Source of the DNA: Glandiceps talaboti
Lineage: Eukaryota; Hemichordata; Enteropneusta; Spengelidae
Reading direction: 5' to 3'
DNA length: 64,000 nucleotides
Assembly (NCBI RefSeq): GCF_964340395.1
Contig: NC_135570.1
Span: forward strand, 17,838,821 to 17,902,820
The position numbers were made by a program, and so were the translations under genes. The notes under the pieces are model-generated. The model did not search any database and was not told the origin of the DNA. It saw only the letters and a list, made by a program, of their open reading frames with translations. How positions within the stretch are numbered: the stretch's first letter is position 1; every line of letters starts with the position of its first letter. This document shows, piece by piece, positions 1 through 13,175 of the stretch.

Positions 1-1346
1 ATCTATCACCAGCGAACGTTACGTTGTTTGTACTTGTTTCCATGGTTACTCCTAGTTTTTATTTATTATTACCTTGTGGCTGGAGACAGAAAACAGATTT
101 CGGGGATCACCTGAGGTAGGGTACCCGACAAACGCATGGCGTTGCTTTTCGTATAGACCACCTAAGTAAATAGAGAGAGAAAACAGTGACAAAGCCTGGG
201 TGAGCATACAATGAACATTCTGAAAACTCTCGTAGTCACCAATGCTCCAATTGTTTGTTTTACTTTTCAACCCTTTACACCTCATTGCTAACACAATGGC
301 CAACACAAAAACACGCCAACAAAGACAGCAAAAATGTGGAAATATCACTCACAATAAAGCCTAGTTTTTAGAACATTTTTATCTTCTATGTGTTACACTT
401 CACAAATCGTCTAAGCACTGATTAATCTCTGGATTTACGTTATATAAACGTGTATACACAGTTTTGTCTTTTAACTCTCCTGTGGTACATAGATGCCTAT
501 CTTGAAAGTTTTAAGTGGTGTACACGTTATCTACCCAACATAAAATGGAATCGCCCAACACCTGGCAAAATTCAGCTACAGCTTTGTGAAAAAGAAGATC
601 GAGTAATCAATTTTAAACCAATTTTCTGACACATGGTGCAAAGGTATTCGAATAATGCACATTCTTCAACATGATCTTCGTTTATCATTTAAAAAAACAC
701 GATCTTTGCTTATAACAACCGACGCAGCTGTACTAATTTGGTAATTATAAATTAATAAGTTGGCAGAGGGCCAAGTATTAAGAGGGTGACAAGGTGAAGG
801 TAGAATTGTTGGTCAGTGTACTACCCCTCCACAAACATGTCCACACCTGGTGCTAGTGAACGACAAGTACTTTGAAGCAAGGTATAGAAACAGACCGTGC
901 CTATATTCACTATACATTAAAGTGGTCACAGCTGCACGCCGTGTCTTGTAAAGATTCAAGTCAAACTCCTTTCACTCCGCATTTCTCCTTCCTATCCTTA
1001 ATTGATGGAGAAAAAACCCAATTAAAGGAAGGTGTTAATGTTCGGCCGAACACCTTACCATGAATGACATTTCTAATTGTATTGAGGCATAAGAGGATTA
1101 CCTCTAATTACTGACTTCTGATTGGTTCCTAAAGCAAGACTTCACACCTGCAGCTGTCATCCTGTCAATCATGCCATGTTAAGCAGACAATTAACAATCA
1201 CACGACGCCAAAGCTATACATCTGAGACAACCCCTGGCGCCAGCCAGTCTGCCGTTCAGGTGCAACCAATTCAGAGGACTTCCCCCGACTCATCGACGTA
1301 TGAAAAAGTTTGACTGTGAAGTGAGAATTCCCCACACATCAGAAAA
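1..1346. other. Upstream region of the TGF-beta gene; no supported gene
   Basis: AT-rich DNA with no recognisable coding domain. A 98-codon minus-strand ORF (348 down to 52) begins with a hydrophobic, Cys-containing stretch that could be a signal peptide, followed by a soluble tail. I cannot assign it to a family and there is no codon-level evidence that it is real. It matters only because it points away from the ADMP gene, where a divergent neighbour could lie. No TATA box or other promoter element could be fixed upstream of 1347. Confidence 0.3.
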
Positions 1347-4300
1347 ATGCATCACCTTGTAATCTTCATATTTATCGCCATTTCGTACCACTTCGTCGTC
1401 AGTTCTCCGATCACCGCCGATCTGACGAATGATTATCGACGGATGGAGAGTCATGAAGAAATGAATAACATGGTGCGAGAACAAGCAATCGAACAACTTT
1501 CTGAAGTTTTTGGTATACCAAACCATCGCACACCACATCTTAGACAGAACAATTCACCTCCCCAGTTTATGATCGACCTATACCGAAGTATCGCAGATGA
1601 CAGCGGAATTACTAGAGCTCCAAATCCATACCATGCTGATATCATTAGATCCTTTCCAAACAAAGGTGAGTTGATTATTTTATCTAAATTTCATACCACA
1701 TTCGCACATTGGGAACATTTAACAACTTAACGAAATTAAGAATTCTTCCTCAACGTCATATTCTAATCTAAACGCCTATTCTTGAACATGGCATATATTT
1801 GGATAGTTTACCAAATCACACATTTTGGTGGACATGCCAATGCCAATGGCTGTAACATATAAAATAATGCATGATATTTCGTGTCACTTTGTAGCTCTGT
1901 GTCATGGTGTTTTAATTTGATTTATTCGACCAATTTATATAGATGCTTGACATAGTTGAGTTGTCAACTTCGGCCCAAGTCACATTACTAGAACTCGCCA
2001 AAGTTCTAATCTGACACATCATTGGTTTTATGATTTAAGTAGGATACTTCGATTAAAATGTTTGCTGTTTTATTCTCAAACCGAAATATCTTTCTCCTCA
2101 AAATCAAACACTTTTACAATTTCGTCAATTTCCCTCAAAATTGTATTAGTTATACTAAAATCTTGGACGTAAGATGGAAGTGGGAGATACTTCCATGGAT
2201 GCAAGAAGTGTGAAAGTGTTACCACAATGGATTGTGTTTTAAGTTGCACGGTGGCAGATCATATGGTGGCAATTTTACAATTCACTAAAATACCACAAGC
2301 TACATTAAACCATAGACGGTTGAGTTTCCCCTCCACTGTCTATGACTACGTATCAAATACTGAATGGAATCCCCTCCACTGTCTATGACTACGTATCAAA
2401 TACTGAATGGAACCCCTCCACTGTCTATAATGGAATCCCCTCCACTGTCTATGACTACCGTCGCCGTATCAAATACTGAATGGAATACACCATCACATCT
2501 TCATATATTGTATTTTCCTCAAATTTCCGAATTCATACTACTCTGTGACAACGAACATTTTTCTTGTTTTAGAAATGGTGTGAAACGACGTAATAGTGAC
2601 AATTGGAAAGCCGTCAAAAGTCATTCTACTTAAAAACAGGCTTTTCACCAAAAATTCGCACATTGGGAACATTTAACAAAGACCACTTTCACAGCTAAAC
2701 AAAAGTCACTTTCATACTTGTCCGTTCAGACCCCCATTGGGTTCTGTTACCATTGTCTTTTCTATCTGCTTTGCTTGTTACTATATTAACTAGAACAAGG
2801 CATTAATAGTGAAATCTGGCTTACAGCAGATCTTAGTACAGTAAATTATTGAATCTAAAACCATCCCATAATATTGATGCCAGATGTTATACCCATCGAT
2901 GGCATTTGAAAACGTACTCATCTTTCGATGGGTGAAAAATAAACCACAAGTACTTTACTGTGACGATAATCGAACCCCCCCCCCCCCCGTCAACTTACAT
3001 CGCACTTTACACAGCATTCCTGGAATAACAGTTTTTATCACTGGTATGACCTTGATGAAGGCTGTTCTGTACTAGATCGGTGATCATGACGAGGTGGTTA
3101 TTACTTGAAATTCGCCCAAACTATTAAACACGTTGTTTTATTTCTACAGGCCACAAGTCAAAGACCTTCTACTATTTTAACGTGTCAAGTGTTCCCAACA
3201 CGGAGGATATACTACAAGCAGAAATGCATCTCTTCAAGTTGAAACCCAAAGGAAGAGTTCAAGAAAATCTTCGACAACATTATTTTGAGGTACTGTCAAT
3301 TCGGTGTTCTCTCGATCTTGTTGGTTTACTGCATGTATCAATCTATTTCAAAGTACACTAAAGTTGACAACACAAGTGGCGAAAACAAAGACAGCGACGG
3401 TGATGGCAGAGAACAATATTTTTTTTTAATCTCTTGTTGTTCTTTTCACTGGTATAACGTTCATGACTAATAACGATGACTTTTCTCCTATAGGTTCATG
3501 TCTACCAATTACTTAGTGATGATATGAACACAAACAATGCTAAATTGATCGGAGCTCGGTTGGTTAGTGCAGTCAGTACTGGTTGGGAAGTTTTCAGTAT
3601 TAGTTCAGGTATGTATCTGTTATGTGCTGTTTTCAATGGATCGTCAGGCTCAAATAATCCTTCTACCACTTGACATTTTTCGAGCTTGATTTTTTGTACT
3701 AGCATATCTCTATTCACAATACCGATGCACAAAACGACATTCAACAAGCCCCCCCTTTGCATATGATGTCCCGCGCATTGTGGATTTGTTACTGTTACAA
3801 GAATTCGTATGATGCTATAAAGTTAGGTTTTTTTAATAAACACTCATTTGGCCATTCCGTATTTTGCTCCATCAGCTGTGTCGTCATGGTTACAGAACCC
3901 TTCGTCCAATCATGGGTTACTTATCACCGTGACAACTATGACTGGCGTGACGTTGAGAGATAATGCTATCATCCGTTTCGCTAAGAAGAAAGAACACCAT
4001 GGAAGTAAACAACCAATACTTGTTGTATTTACTAACGACAAGAAACGAAAACAACTTGGTTACGCAGATGGCAGTGGCAGCGGTGAGTAATTAAACCTTT
4101 TCATTGTGTGCTTGTGATATGACTAAATGTTACTTACTCAACTCCCGCATGCGCAGTGTCAAGTGAAGTACCTTCCCGCCAAAAGTGCAACACAATTCTC
4201 TATACTACAATTTTAAGTTGCAATTATTGAAATAATATTTCTTTAGAAACTTGCACGTCTTTTTATGTTTTCAAAGATTAAATTGCTTGTGTTCTAAAAG

Positions 4301-5078
4301 TTTACCATGAAACAGACAAGTGTGGCCTTAGCTACTGCGTTGTTCGTTCAGACCCCATCTTTGTACTCAAAAATATATTCAACGTCAGTCAAGAGCAGGA
4401 TAATTTCAAAAATTGCAACCATGGTAACCAGGACAATTTCGTGTGACACAGAAAGTAATTTTAAACAAAATATTTTATCAACAAAAAAGTAAAAAAATAC
4501 CCCCAAAAAAGGTTTCTTATGTTTCGAATGTTGTTTTGGTTTCTATTGATATTATAGATAGCATGGACTATGATTATACATACGACTACATCATGCAGAC
4601 ATACGGAGATATACTACACCCACAACCAGCCACTGAACGACACAGGAAGAAGAAACCAGCCGTCAACACTCACACCAACAGATACGAAGACATGACACGT
4701 CACAGGCGAGCCTCCAGTTCTGAACGACCCAGCGAACCAGCACCAACAAGACAGTGGAAAACACCTTGTTCAAGACAAAGACTCTATGTTGATTTTGAGG
4801 AAATTGGTTGGTCTGGATGGATCATCTCTCCCAGAGGATACAACGCCTACCACTGTAAGGGAGAGTGTCCTTTCCCACTAGGCCAAGCTTCAAAACCGAC
4901 AAACCACGCCACTGTTCAAAGTATCGTCAACGCACTTCAACAGGGTGATGAAGTTGCAATGCCATGTTGTGTACCCGATAAACTGTTCTCCATCAGTTTA
5001 CTATATTTCGACGAGGACGATAACGTCGTTCTGAAACAATACGATGACATGGTGGCTGCTAGCTGTGGCTGTCACTGA
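1347..5078 (+). CDS. admp: ADMP-like TGF-beta/BMP-family ligand, five coding exons
   Basis: Secreted morphogen precursor of the BMP subgroup; ADMP acts in dorsoventral patterning as a BMP-like ligand made on the side opposite BMP. Exons by GT-AG boundaries: 1347-1665, 3150-3289, 3494-3608, 3876-4082, 4558-5078. Phases agree at every junction and the total is 1302 nt (433 aa). Residues 1-20 look like a signal peptide. Exons 1-4 encode a TGF-beta propeptide with the FNVSS segment. A furin-type RHRR site lies at residues 308-311. The mature domain (about 122 aa) has the seven-cysteine knot at C331, C360, C364, C397, C398, C430 and C432 and ends in CGCH. The motif GWSGWIISPRGYNAYHC and the TNHATVQSI segment favour ADMP over BMP2/4. 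Start chosen because it precedes the signal peptide. Alternative: another BMP-related ligand. Confidence 0.88.
2322..2490 (+). repeat. Short minisatellite in intron 1 of the ADMP-like gene
   Basis: Three to four partial copies of a roughly 50-bp unit containing CCCCTCCACTGTCTATGACT and CAAATACTGAATGGAA, one of them internally shortened. It lies wholly inside intron 1. The same intron has a separate duplicated 25-mer region (starts near 1699 and 2652). Confidence 0.8.
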
Positions 5079-5780
5079 AAAATACACCAAGTACAGGTTG
5101 ATGTATTTATAGAGGGCGCACTCTTATGGAATGGTACTTTGAGGACATCTGCAGTTTCTTATTAGCCATTATTAAAGATAAAATTCCATGGACACTTCTG
5201 ATTGAAAATATTTTATTTAGAATATAAAAGTTTATAAAATAAGACTATTTATAATAACAATCAAATTTGTGTTTATCAAGTTTGTTTAAAGACTAGTAAA
5301 ATTAGACTTGACTTGTCTATTTAGATACCACTTACAGAACACCAGTTATATATCGTGATGGTATCAAAGTACCAATGTTAAATATAGTTCTCAGGATTCA
5401 AATATTTTCAGGACTGGATTCCTTCTTTTCCTCTACGTTATTTTTATGAACAACTGTTTTGTGTTTTTTCTTACACTAATAAGCACCTTAATGTTTCCAA
5501 ATGGTGAAAATGTACGATGGTCATGTACACTACGATAACTGAACTCGGTAGCAGGGTGTGATTCTTTCAACTTTGATAACAGTCACTGGAACGTACGGAT
5601 GTACATAAAAACGAAAGGTACAAAGGATATAATGATGGTAGGAGGCGCTATAACAGCTTGGCCTTGTTTGGTCTCTGGTCACCCTCACTAAATATGATAT
5701 ATCTTTGCCTTATTTTATTTTTCCAAAATTGATAAAAATAAACATGACGGTAGACAGTCTACTCACCATGGAGATATGTC
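5079..5780 (+). promoter_or_regulatory. 3' untranslated region of the ADMP-like gene with poly(A) signal candidates
   Basis: AT-rich sequence follows the TGA at 5076-5078. ATTAAA occurs at 5171-5176 and a canonical AATAAA at 5737-5742. Either could end the transcript; the sequence alone does not decide. Confidence 0.4.
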
Positions 5781-6878
5781 TGAAATAGAACCACTGGGTT
5801 ATCCCATAGACCCTACATGTGTAGGATGTATAGTTATCCATCAACTAAGAGTGATAAAAATGTTCTCACTTTGAAAAAAAAGTTCTTATTTCAGATATGT
5901 GAATTGTGTAGACTTGCTCTTTCATTGCTTAGAGACAACAATTATTGTTTCAAAAAGCACAAACATGTACATATAGATTACTATATGGTGTATGTAAAAT
6001 AGGATCTGACTAGTATGGCTTGAAAAGAAGCATTTATTATAAAAATTGAAATGTAGAAAGCCACTGCCAATATATATATCTTAAACTATGTATGACAAAA
6101 GATTAGATTTCATCTTTACACATGTAGATAGATCATTGCACTTATTTCTTCTTCTAAATTATGCCCAAGAAATTCACCCAAACTCAAAATTACATAATCA
6201 CAAAGAGATGCAAATTGTGAGAAAACAACCTAGCTGTACAACTTTTCTCACTGGACAGTTTTAACTAAGTGTGCAAACTGTGTGTTCATTTACTTGAAGT
6301 CATGTACACAATCTACTTCTGTTGATTCAATTAGACTATAATTTTGTGTCATGTTATGTCGTATTATCTGTAATGTTTCAACTATTATTCAACATGACAT
6401 ATTAACAGCCAACACATGCTGGCGGCTACCTCACATATTGATGGCCAAAATGTCCCAGGTATCTCACATATTGAGTTGTAACATAACAGTGAAAAAGGTT
6501 GTATGCATGAGTGTGGTGTGTAGTATTATGGGCATGCAGTGTGTAGCTTGTCTTGGTGGTTACCATGACTACCATGTTGTGAAATATACACTAAGGCGTA
6601 CAAGATAAAATCACTGTGGCAAAACAGAAGTTTCTTTTGTAAATAGAATATTTTAAGAGTCATAATTCTGTTTAAAATTATAACTTTTTGTTCTTAAGTT
6701 GTCTATATCATAGCCAAGCTCTGTAAGCACTGTTAAGCCAACTATTGTTATTGAAAGTAGAATTGCAAAAAAACAAAACCTTTTATTAAAAACTTTTTTG
6801 TATATAATGCAAAATGTGTTAGTCATTTTGGAGTTATTATTTAACTTGTAGAATGACATACATGGATATGTTTTATTT
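5781..6878. other. Non-coding spacer, nothing recognised
   Basis: AT-rich sequence between the ADMP 3' region and the 43-bp satellite. Only short ORFs occur, with no domain-like composition. I see no RNA gene. Confidence 0.5.
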
Positions 6879-9800
6879 GGAATATATGGTGGTTGTTGAA
6901 TGCATGTAGTGGTATAAGATTGAAATATATGGTGGTTGTTGAATACATGTAGTGGTGTAAGCTTGAAATATATGGTGGTTGTTGAATACATGTAGTGGTA
7001 TAAGATTGAAATATATGGTGGTTGATGAATACATGTAGTGGTATAAGATTGAAATATATGGTGGTTGTTGAATACATGTAGTGGTAAAAGATTGAAATAT
7101 ATGGTGGTTGTTGAATGCATGTAGTGGTGTGAGATTGAAATATATGGTGGTTGTTGAATACATGTAGTGGTGTGAGATTGAAATATATGGTGGTTGTTGA
7201 ATACATGTAGTGGTATAAGATTGAAATATATGGTGGTTGTTGAATACATGTAGTGGTATAAGATTGAAATATATGGCGGTTGTTGAATGCATGTAGTGGT
7301 ATAAGATTTAAATATGTGGTGGTTGTTGAATACATGTAGTGGTGTGAGATTGAAATATATGGTGGTTGTTGAATACATGTAGTGGTGTGAGTTGAAATAT
7401 ATGGTGGTTGTTGAATACATGTAGTGGTGTGAGATTGACATATGGTGATTGTTGAATGCATGTAGTGGTGTGAGATTGAAATATATGGTGGTTGTTGAAT
7501 ACATGTAGTGGTGTGAGATTGAAATATATGGTTGTTGTTGAATACATGTATGTTTTGTTTGGGAGTATATGGTGGTTGTTGAATGCATGTAGTGGTATAA
7601 GATTGAAATATATGTTGGTTGTTGAATACATGTAGTGGTGTGAGATTGAAATATATGGTAGCTGTTGAATGCATGTAGTGGTATAAGATTTAAATATATG
7701 GTGGTTGTTGAATACATGTAGTGGTATAAGATTGAAATATATGGTGGTTTTTGAATACATGTAGTGGTGCAAGATTGAAATATATGGTGGTTGTTGAATA
7801 CATGTAGTGGTGCAAGATTGAAATATATGGTGGTTGTTGAATACATGTAGTGGTATAATATTGAAATATATGGTGGTTGTTGAATACATGTAGTGGTATA
7901 AGATTGAAATATATGGTGGTTGTTGAATACATGTAGTGGTATAAGATTGAAATATATGGTGGTTGTTGAATACATCTAGTGGTGTGAGATTGAAATATAT
8001 GGTGGTTGTTGAATACATGTAGTGGTATAAGATTGAAATATATGGTGGTTGTTGAATACATGTAGTGGTATAAGATTGAAATATATGGTGGTTGTTGAAT
8101 ACATGTAGTGGTATAAGATTGAAATTTATGGTGGTTGTTGAATACACGTAGTGGTATAAGATTGAAATATATGGTGGTTGTTGAATACATGTAGTGGTAT
8201 AAGATTGAAATATATGGTGGTTGTTGAATACATGTAGTGGTATAAGATTGAAATATATGGTGGTTGTTGAATACATGTACTGGTATAAGATTGAAATATA
8301 TGGTGGTTGTTGAATACATGTAGTGGTATAAGATTGAAATATATGGTGGTTGTTGAATACATGTAGTGGTATAAGATTGAAAAATATGGTGGTTGTTGAA
8401 TACATGTAGTGGTATAAGATTGAAATATATGGTGGTTGTTGAATACATCTAGTGGTGTGAGATTGAAATATATGGTGGTTGTTGAATACATGTAGTGGTA
8501 TAAGATTGAAATATATGGTGGTTGTTGAATACATGTAGTGGTATAAGATTGAAATATATGGTGGTTGTTGAATGCATGTAGCGGTATAAGATTAAAATAT
8601 ATGGTGGTTGTTGAATACATGTAGTGGTATAAGATTGAAACTTATGGTGGTTGTTGAATACACGTAGTGGTATAAGATTGAAATATATGGTGGTTGTTGA
8701 ATACATGTAGTGGTATAAGATTGAAATATATGGTGGTTGTTGAATGCATGTAGTGGTGTGAGATTGAAATATATGGTGGTTGTTGAATACATGTACTGGT
8801 ATAAGATTGAAATATATGGTGGTTGTTGAATACATGTAGTGGTATAAGATTGAAATATATGGTGGTTGTTGAATACATGTAGTGGTGTGAGATTGAAATA
8901 TATGGTGGTTGTTGAATGCATGTAGTGGTGTGAGATTGAAATATATGGTGGTTGTTGAATACATGTAGTGGTGTGAGATTGAAATATATGGTGGTTGTTG
9001 AATACATGTAGTGGTGTGAGATTGAAATATATGGTGGTTGTTGAATACATGTAGTGATGTAAGATTGAAATATATGGTGGTTGTTGAATGCATGTAGTGG
9101 TGTGAGATTGAAATATATGGTGGTTGTTGAATACATGTAGTGGTGTGAGATTGAAATATATGGTGGTTGTTGAATACATGTAGTGGTGTGAGATTGAAAT
9201 ATATGGTGGTTGTTGAATGCATGTAGTGGTGTGAGATTGAAATATATGGTGGTTGTTGAATACATGTAGTGGTGTGAGATTGAAATATATGGTGGTTGTT
9301 GAATGCATGTAGTGGTATAAGATTGAAATATATGGTGGTTGTTGAATACATGTAGTGATGTAAGATTGAAATATATGGTGGTTGTTGAATGCATGTAGTG
9401 GTGTGAGATTGAAATATATGGTGGTTGTTGAATACATGTAGTGGTGTGAGATTGAAATATATGGTGGTTGTTGAATACATGTAGTGGTGTGAGATTGAAA
9501 TATATGGTGGTTGTTGAATACATGTAGTGGTATAAGATTGAAATATATGGTGGTTGTTGAATACATGTAGTGGTATAAGATTGAAATATATGGTGGTTGT
9601 TGAATACATGTAGTAGTGTGAGATTGAAATATATGGTGGTTGTTGAATACATGTAGTGGTGTGAGATTGAAATATATGGTGGTTTTTGAATACATGTAGT
9701 GGTATAAGATTGAAATATATGGTGGTTGTTGAATACATGTAGTGGTATAAGATTGAAATATATGGTGGTTGTTGAATACATGTAGTGGTGTGAGATTGAA

Positions 9801-11783
9801 ATATATGGTGGTGGTTGAATACATATAGTGGTGTGAGATTGAAATATATGGTGGTTGTTGAATACATGTAGTGGTGTAAGATTTAAATATATGGTGGTTG
9901 TTGAATGCATGTAGTGGTATAAGATTGAAATATATGGCGGTTGTTGAATACATGTAGTGGTGTAAGATTGAAATATATGGTGGTTGTTGAATGCATATAG
10001 TGGTGTGAGATTAAAATATATGGTGGTTGTTGAATACATGTAGTGGTGTGAGATTGAAATATATGGTGGTTGTTGAATACATGTAGTGGTATAAGATTGA
10101 AATATATGGTGGTTGTTGAATGCATGTAGTGGTGTGAGATTGAAATATATGGTGGTTGTTGAATACATGTAGTGGTGTGAGATTGAAATATATGGTGGTT
10201 GTTGAATACATGTAGTGGTATAAGATTGAAATATATGGTGGTTGTTGAATGCATGTAGTGGTGTGAGATTGAAATATATGGTGGTTGTTGAATACATGTA
10301 GTGGTGTGAGATTGAAATATATGGTGGTTGTTGAATACATGTAGTGGTATAAGATTGAAATATATGGTGGTTGTTGAATGCATGTAGTGGTGTGAGATTG
10401 AAATATATGGTGGTTGTTGAATACATGTAGTGGTGTGAGATTGAAATATATGGTGGTTGTTGAATGCATGTAGTGGTGTGAGATTGAAATATATGGTGGT
10501 TGTTGAATACATGTAGTGGTGTGAGATTGAAATATATGGTGGTTGTTGAATGCATGTAGTGGTATAAGATTGAAATATATGGTGGTTGTTGAATACATGT
10601 AGTGGTATAAGATTGAAATATATGGTGGTTGTTGAATACATGTAGTGGTGTGAGATTGAAATATATGGTGGTGGTTGAATACATATAGTGGTGTAAGATT
10701 GAAATATATGGTGGTTGTTGAATACATGTAGTGGTGTAAGATTGAAACATATGGTGGTTGTTGAATACATGTAGTGGTGTGAGATTGAAATATATGGTGG
10801 TTGTTGAATACATGTAGTGGTGTGAGATTGAAATATATGGTGGTTGTTGAATGCATGTAGTGGTGTGAGATTGAAATATATGGTGGTTGTTGAATACATG
10901 TAGTGGTGTAAGATTGACATATGGTGGTTGTTGAATACATGTAGTGGTGTGAGATTGAAATATATGGTGGTTGTTGAATACATATAGTGGTGTAAGATTG
11001 AAATATATGGTGGTTGTTGAATACATATAGTGGTGTAAGATTGAAATATATGGTGGTTGTTGAATACATGTATGTTTTTTTGGGAGTATATGGTGGTTGT
11101 TGAATGCATGTAGTGGTATAAGATTGAAATATATGGTGGTTGTTGAATACATGTAGTGGTATAAGATTGAAAAATATGGTGGTTGTTGAATACATGTAGT
11201 GGTGTAAGATTGAAATATATGGTGGTTGTTGAATGCATGTAGTGGTGTGAGATTGAAATATATGGTGGTTGTTGAATACATATAGTGGTGTGAGATTGAA
11301 ATATATGGTGGTAGTTGAATGCATGTTGTGGTATTAGATTGACATATATGGTGGTTGTTGAATACATATAGTGGTGTAAGATTGAAATATATGGTGGTTG
11401 TTGAATACATGTAGTGGTGTGAGATTGAAATATATGGTGGTTGTTGAATACATGTAGTGGTGTGAGATTGAAATATATGGTGGTTGTTGAATACATGTAG
11501 TGGTGTGAGATTGAAATATATGGTGGTTGTTGAATACATGTAGTGGTGTGAGGTTGAAATATATGGTGGTTGTTGAATACATGTAGTGGTGTGAGATTGA
11601 AATATATGGTGGTTGTTGAATACATGTAGTGGTGTGAGATTGAAATATATGGTGGTTGTTGAATACATATAGTGGTGTGAGATTGAAATATATGGTGGTT
11701 GTTGAATGCATGTAGTGGTGTGAGATTGAAATATATGGTGGTTGTTGAATGCATGTAGTGGTGTAAGATTGACATTTATGGTG
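6879..11783. repeat. Satellite array of about 114 copies of a 43-bp unit
   Basis: The unit begins gattgaaatatatggtgg and continues ttgttgaatacatgtagtgg plus a 5-nt variable joint (tataa or tgtga). Variants alternate tacatg/tgcatg and tataag/tgtgag. The minus strand of the unit has no stop codon and 43 is not a multiple of 3, so all three minus frames stay open for thousands of bases. This explains the apparent minus-strand ORFs of up to 1059 codons, which are not genes. Irregular units (2-bp deletion GACATATGG; insertion ending in gggagtatatgg) occur twice, near 7436/7545 and 10914/11063, which marks an internal segment duplication. Confidence 0.97.
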
Positions 11784-11849
11784 GTATATATATAAGAATG
11801 TTTATCCATATGGTAGTCCATTCTAAAAATAGGTGTTCATTTGCTGAAT

Positions 11850-12480
11850 GACTATCCAGTTGCCTATCCAACCATGTTGCTATCTTTGCAATATACGCGA
11901 TCATTTGGCTGTTGCTATTGGCGTGGTTATGTTGTTAGATATATTTGCATACACTTTTGAATGTGTTTATTCACTTGTGTATGAATTCCTGATATATCTT
12001 TGTGATATACATGATCATTTGGCTGTTGGTATGGACGTGGTCTTGTTGCTAGATATATTTGCATACATTTTAAAATGTTTATTCAATTGTCTATTAATCC
12101 TCTTGCTATCTTTGCAATATATGTGATCATTTGGCTGTTGTTATGGGCGTGGTCTTGTTGCTAGGCACATTTGAATACATTTTTTGAATGTTTATTCATT
12201 TGTCTTTCAACTCCTGTTATCTTTGCAATATACATGATTATTTGGCTGTTGCTATGAGCATGGTCTTGTTGCTAGGCAAATTTACATACATTTTTTAAAT
12301 GTTTATTCAATTGTCTATTAATCCCTGTTATCATCTTTGTGAAATACACGACTGTTTGGCTGTTGCTATGGGCGTGGTCAAGGTTGCTAGGGATATTTGC
12401 ATACATTTTTGAATGTTTAACCACTTGCCTACCAGATGATGTTGTTATTTGACCAAAATATACTGCCATTTAGTTGTTGC
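11850..12480 (+). repeat. Tandem module of about 113 bp, roughly six diverged copies
   Basis: The landmark catttggctgttg recurs at about 11902, 12015, 12129, 12239, 12353 and 12469. Each copy carries a ttgaatgtttattc segment and a gggcgtggtc-like segment. The same module occurs near 28226-28889, so it belongs to a dispersed repeat family and is not a local expansion. Confidence 0.85.
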
Positions 12481-13009
12481 TAAGGGCGTGGTCATGGTTG
12501 CTAGGGCCAATTAGGTCAAAATATTTTGAAGACAATCTGCAGAATAACACTTCTAGAAACATCTCACCAAGTTTCAGTCTCACTGACCAAGTACATTTTG
12601 AGATATAAATTTTTGACCAAAATTCACATTTTTACACCTAATTTGCATATTACTTATGAGATCATTATATGCTTAATATTTCTTCATCTATACACCTCAG
12701 TAGTTTTGGAATTATAGGTTTTTGACCAAAAATACACGTTTTAACCCTAATTTGCATATTATCAAGGGAATCATCATGTCATCAACAAATCTTAATTTAC
12801 CCACCCTTAAGAATGTTCCCACCAAATTTCATGCCAATCTGCCCAGCACTTTTGGAGTTTAAGTTTTTTGACCAAAAATCACATTTTTTTACCCAAAACC
12901 TACATCTCTGATGCAATCATTTTCATTTGAACAATTTCCCAACTAGACACCAGAAGTAACATGATCACCAAATATCAAAGCCATCGGTCCTGCAGTTCTT
13001 GACTTTCAG

Positions 13010-13073
<64 letters not shown>

Positions 13074-13081
13074 ACACCCAC

Positions 13082-13132
<51 letters not shown>

Positions 13133-13175
13133 CATGCCTATAGCACTACTGAACCTTATCAGTTCAGTTGTGCTT
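12481..13175 (+). repeat. Dispersed repeat with (CA)n-(CAGA)n block and terminal hairpin
   Basis: Several similar sentences of AT-rich DNA (ttttgaccaaaaat..., attttggtcaaa...) lead into a CA tract (13012-13082) and a CAGA tract (13084-13131), then a short end containing a hairpin: GCACTACTGAAC, a 7-nt loop, GTTCAGTTGTGC (about 13144-13174), 11 of 12 pairs. The same end follows CA tracts at 19629-19663 and 30163-30196. The constant hairpin end suggests a mobile element terminus, possibly Helitron-like or SINE-like; the class is unproven. Confidence 0.65.

Noticed and set aside
6653-11821. Very long minus-strand ORFs (up to 1059 codons)
   Set aside because: They are read-through of the 43-bp satellite, which has no stop on that strand in any frame. 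No signal, domain or splice context supports a gene.
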